A stretch of 31,664 bases of DNA. Source: a virus. The DNA is taken from IMG/VR virus record IMGVR_UViG_3300047494_000267, positions 1 to 31,664 of that record. One strand, given 5' to 3'. Shown in pieces: positions 31,341-31,664 of this stretch (its first letter is position 1; each line of letters starts with the position of its first letter). Made by a program: the position numbers and the translations under genes. The notes beneath the pieces are model-generated. The model was given only the letters and a program-made list of their open reading frames with translations. It ran no database searches and was not told where the DNA came from.

Positions 31341-31664
31341 GTGCCCGATACCATCGAAACCCGCCTTGCCCGCGTGGAAGCGCGGGCCGAAGCGCGCGAC
31401 GACATCCTGCGCGACCTGCGCCAATCCAACGACCGCGCGCTGACTGATCTGAACACGCGCCTCGATAAGCTCGATGACGGCATGGATGCGCTGGCGGAGA
31501 AGCTCGGCAACGCCATTGTCGCAGCCTTCGAAAAAGCCTCCGACCAATTCGCATCACGAGAAACACTCACATGGTGGACGTCCTTGCTCACCCGCGGCCT
31601 GCTCTGGTTGGTCGGCCTCGGCTTGTTCACGATCGCGACCGGCCGCTGGCCGCATCTCAATTGA
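31341..31664 (+). CDS. XhlA-like membrane-associated coiled-coil protein (possible holin accessory)
   Basis: The 107-residue protein starts at GTG 31341 three bases after the preceding stop. The N-terminal 70 residues form a long charged coiled coil (ETRLARVEARAEARDDILRD, then NTRLDKLDDGMDALAEKLGN), and residues about 82-100 (TRGLLWLVGLGLFTIATG) form one membrane helix near the C-terminus. This layout is that of XhlA/hemolysin-type proteins, which accompany holins in phage lysis modules. The endolysin and holin would lie beyond the window's end. A role in lysis is inferred; a simple tail-associated protein cannot be excluded. Confidence 0.6.
   Translation: MPDTIETRLARVEARAEARDDILRDLRQSNDRALTDLNTRLDKLDDGMDALAEKLGNAIVAAFEKASDQFASRETLTWWTSLLTRGLLWLVGLGLFTIATGRWPHLN

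Noticed and set aside
4640-31664. Gene transfer agent, tailocin or type VI secretion system instead of a phage
   Set aside because: A contractile sheath excludes the Rhodobacter-type GTA; the terminase, portal and capsid genes exclude a headless tailocin or T6SS. A defective prophage remains possible.
1-31664. CRISPR arrays, tRNA genes, insertion sequences
   Set aside because: No regularly spaced identical repeats, no tRNA-like cloverleaf with a CCA-type end and no transposase-like protein was seen by eye; the short direct repeats at 1623-1761 are too close and too short for CRISPR.

Overview
The window is almost entirely one contractile-tailed (myovirus-type) phage or prophage segment from a high-GC alphaproteobacterium. 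Acetobacteraceae is my best guess. The reasons are the strong G/C preference at third codon positions and the GC-rich intergenic repeats built on CTGGGGC-ATA-GCCCCAG, which I associate from memory with that family. No integrase, repressor, attachment site or endolysin is visible, so the ends of the element probably lie outside the window.

Layout: (a) 1-2188, + strand, a small replication-like module: an Ala-rich unknown protein, a RecA/RepA-type P-loop ATPase and a DUF6362-like protein, joined by ATGA stop/start overlaps. (b) 2202-2365, a long inverted repeat between convergent genes. (c) 2375-4365, a two-gene minus-strand cassette that interrupts the phage gene order: a secreted RlpA-like double-psi barrel protein and a c-di-GMP phosphodiesterase (EAL) protein with a C-terminal CZB-like zinc-sensor domain. 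(d) 4640-10672, packaging and head: small terminase-like protein, large terminase, SPP1-gp6-like portal, scaffold-like protein, three very small proteins (one membrane, one lipoprotein), major capsid protein and a decoration-like protein. (e) 10698-14661, neck and tail shaft: two connector-like proteins, tail completion protein, sheath and tube. (f) 14658-16029, tail assembly chaperone G with a -1 frameshift extension (G-T), then an unusually short protein in the tape-measure position. (g) 16061-20727, baseplate: hub-associated proteins, LysM-like protein, gpD-like hub, gpV-like spike, gp25-like wedge, gpJ-like and gpI-like proteins. (h) 20848-31337, host recognition: Gly-rich fibre, fibre-tail adaptor, two large beta-helix tailspikes sharing an N-terminal anchor, and a small accessory protein. 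(i) 31341-31664, a coiled-coil plus one-membrane-helix protein resembling XhlA/holin accessories.

The + strand genes from 4640 onward are tightly packed, often overlapping by 1-4 bases, so they are probably read as one long late operon with coupled translation. Repeat-like insertions after the sheath gene and after the gpI-like gene are the only notable gaps. The most interesting points are the unannotated G-T frameshift (GGGAAAC directly before the G stop codon), the EAL-CZB gene inside a phage, an iteron-like TATGGCGC cluster with a hairpin inside the replication module, the tiny tape-measure candidate, and the modular 1919-residue tailspike.
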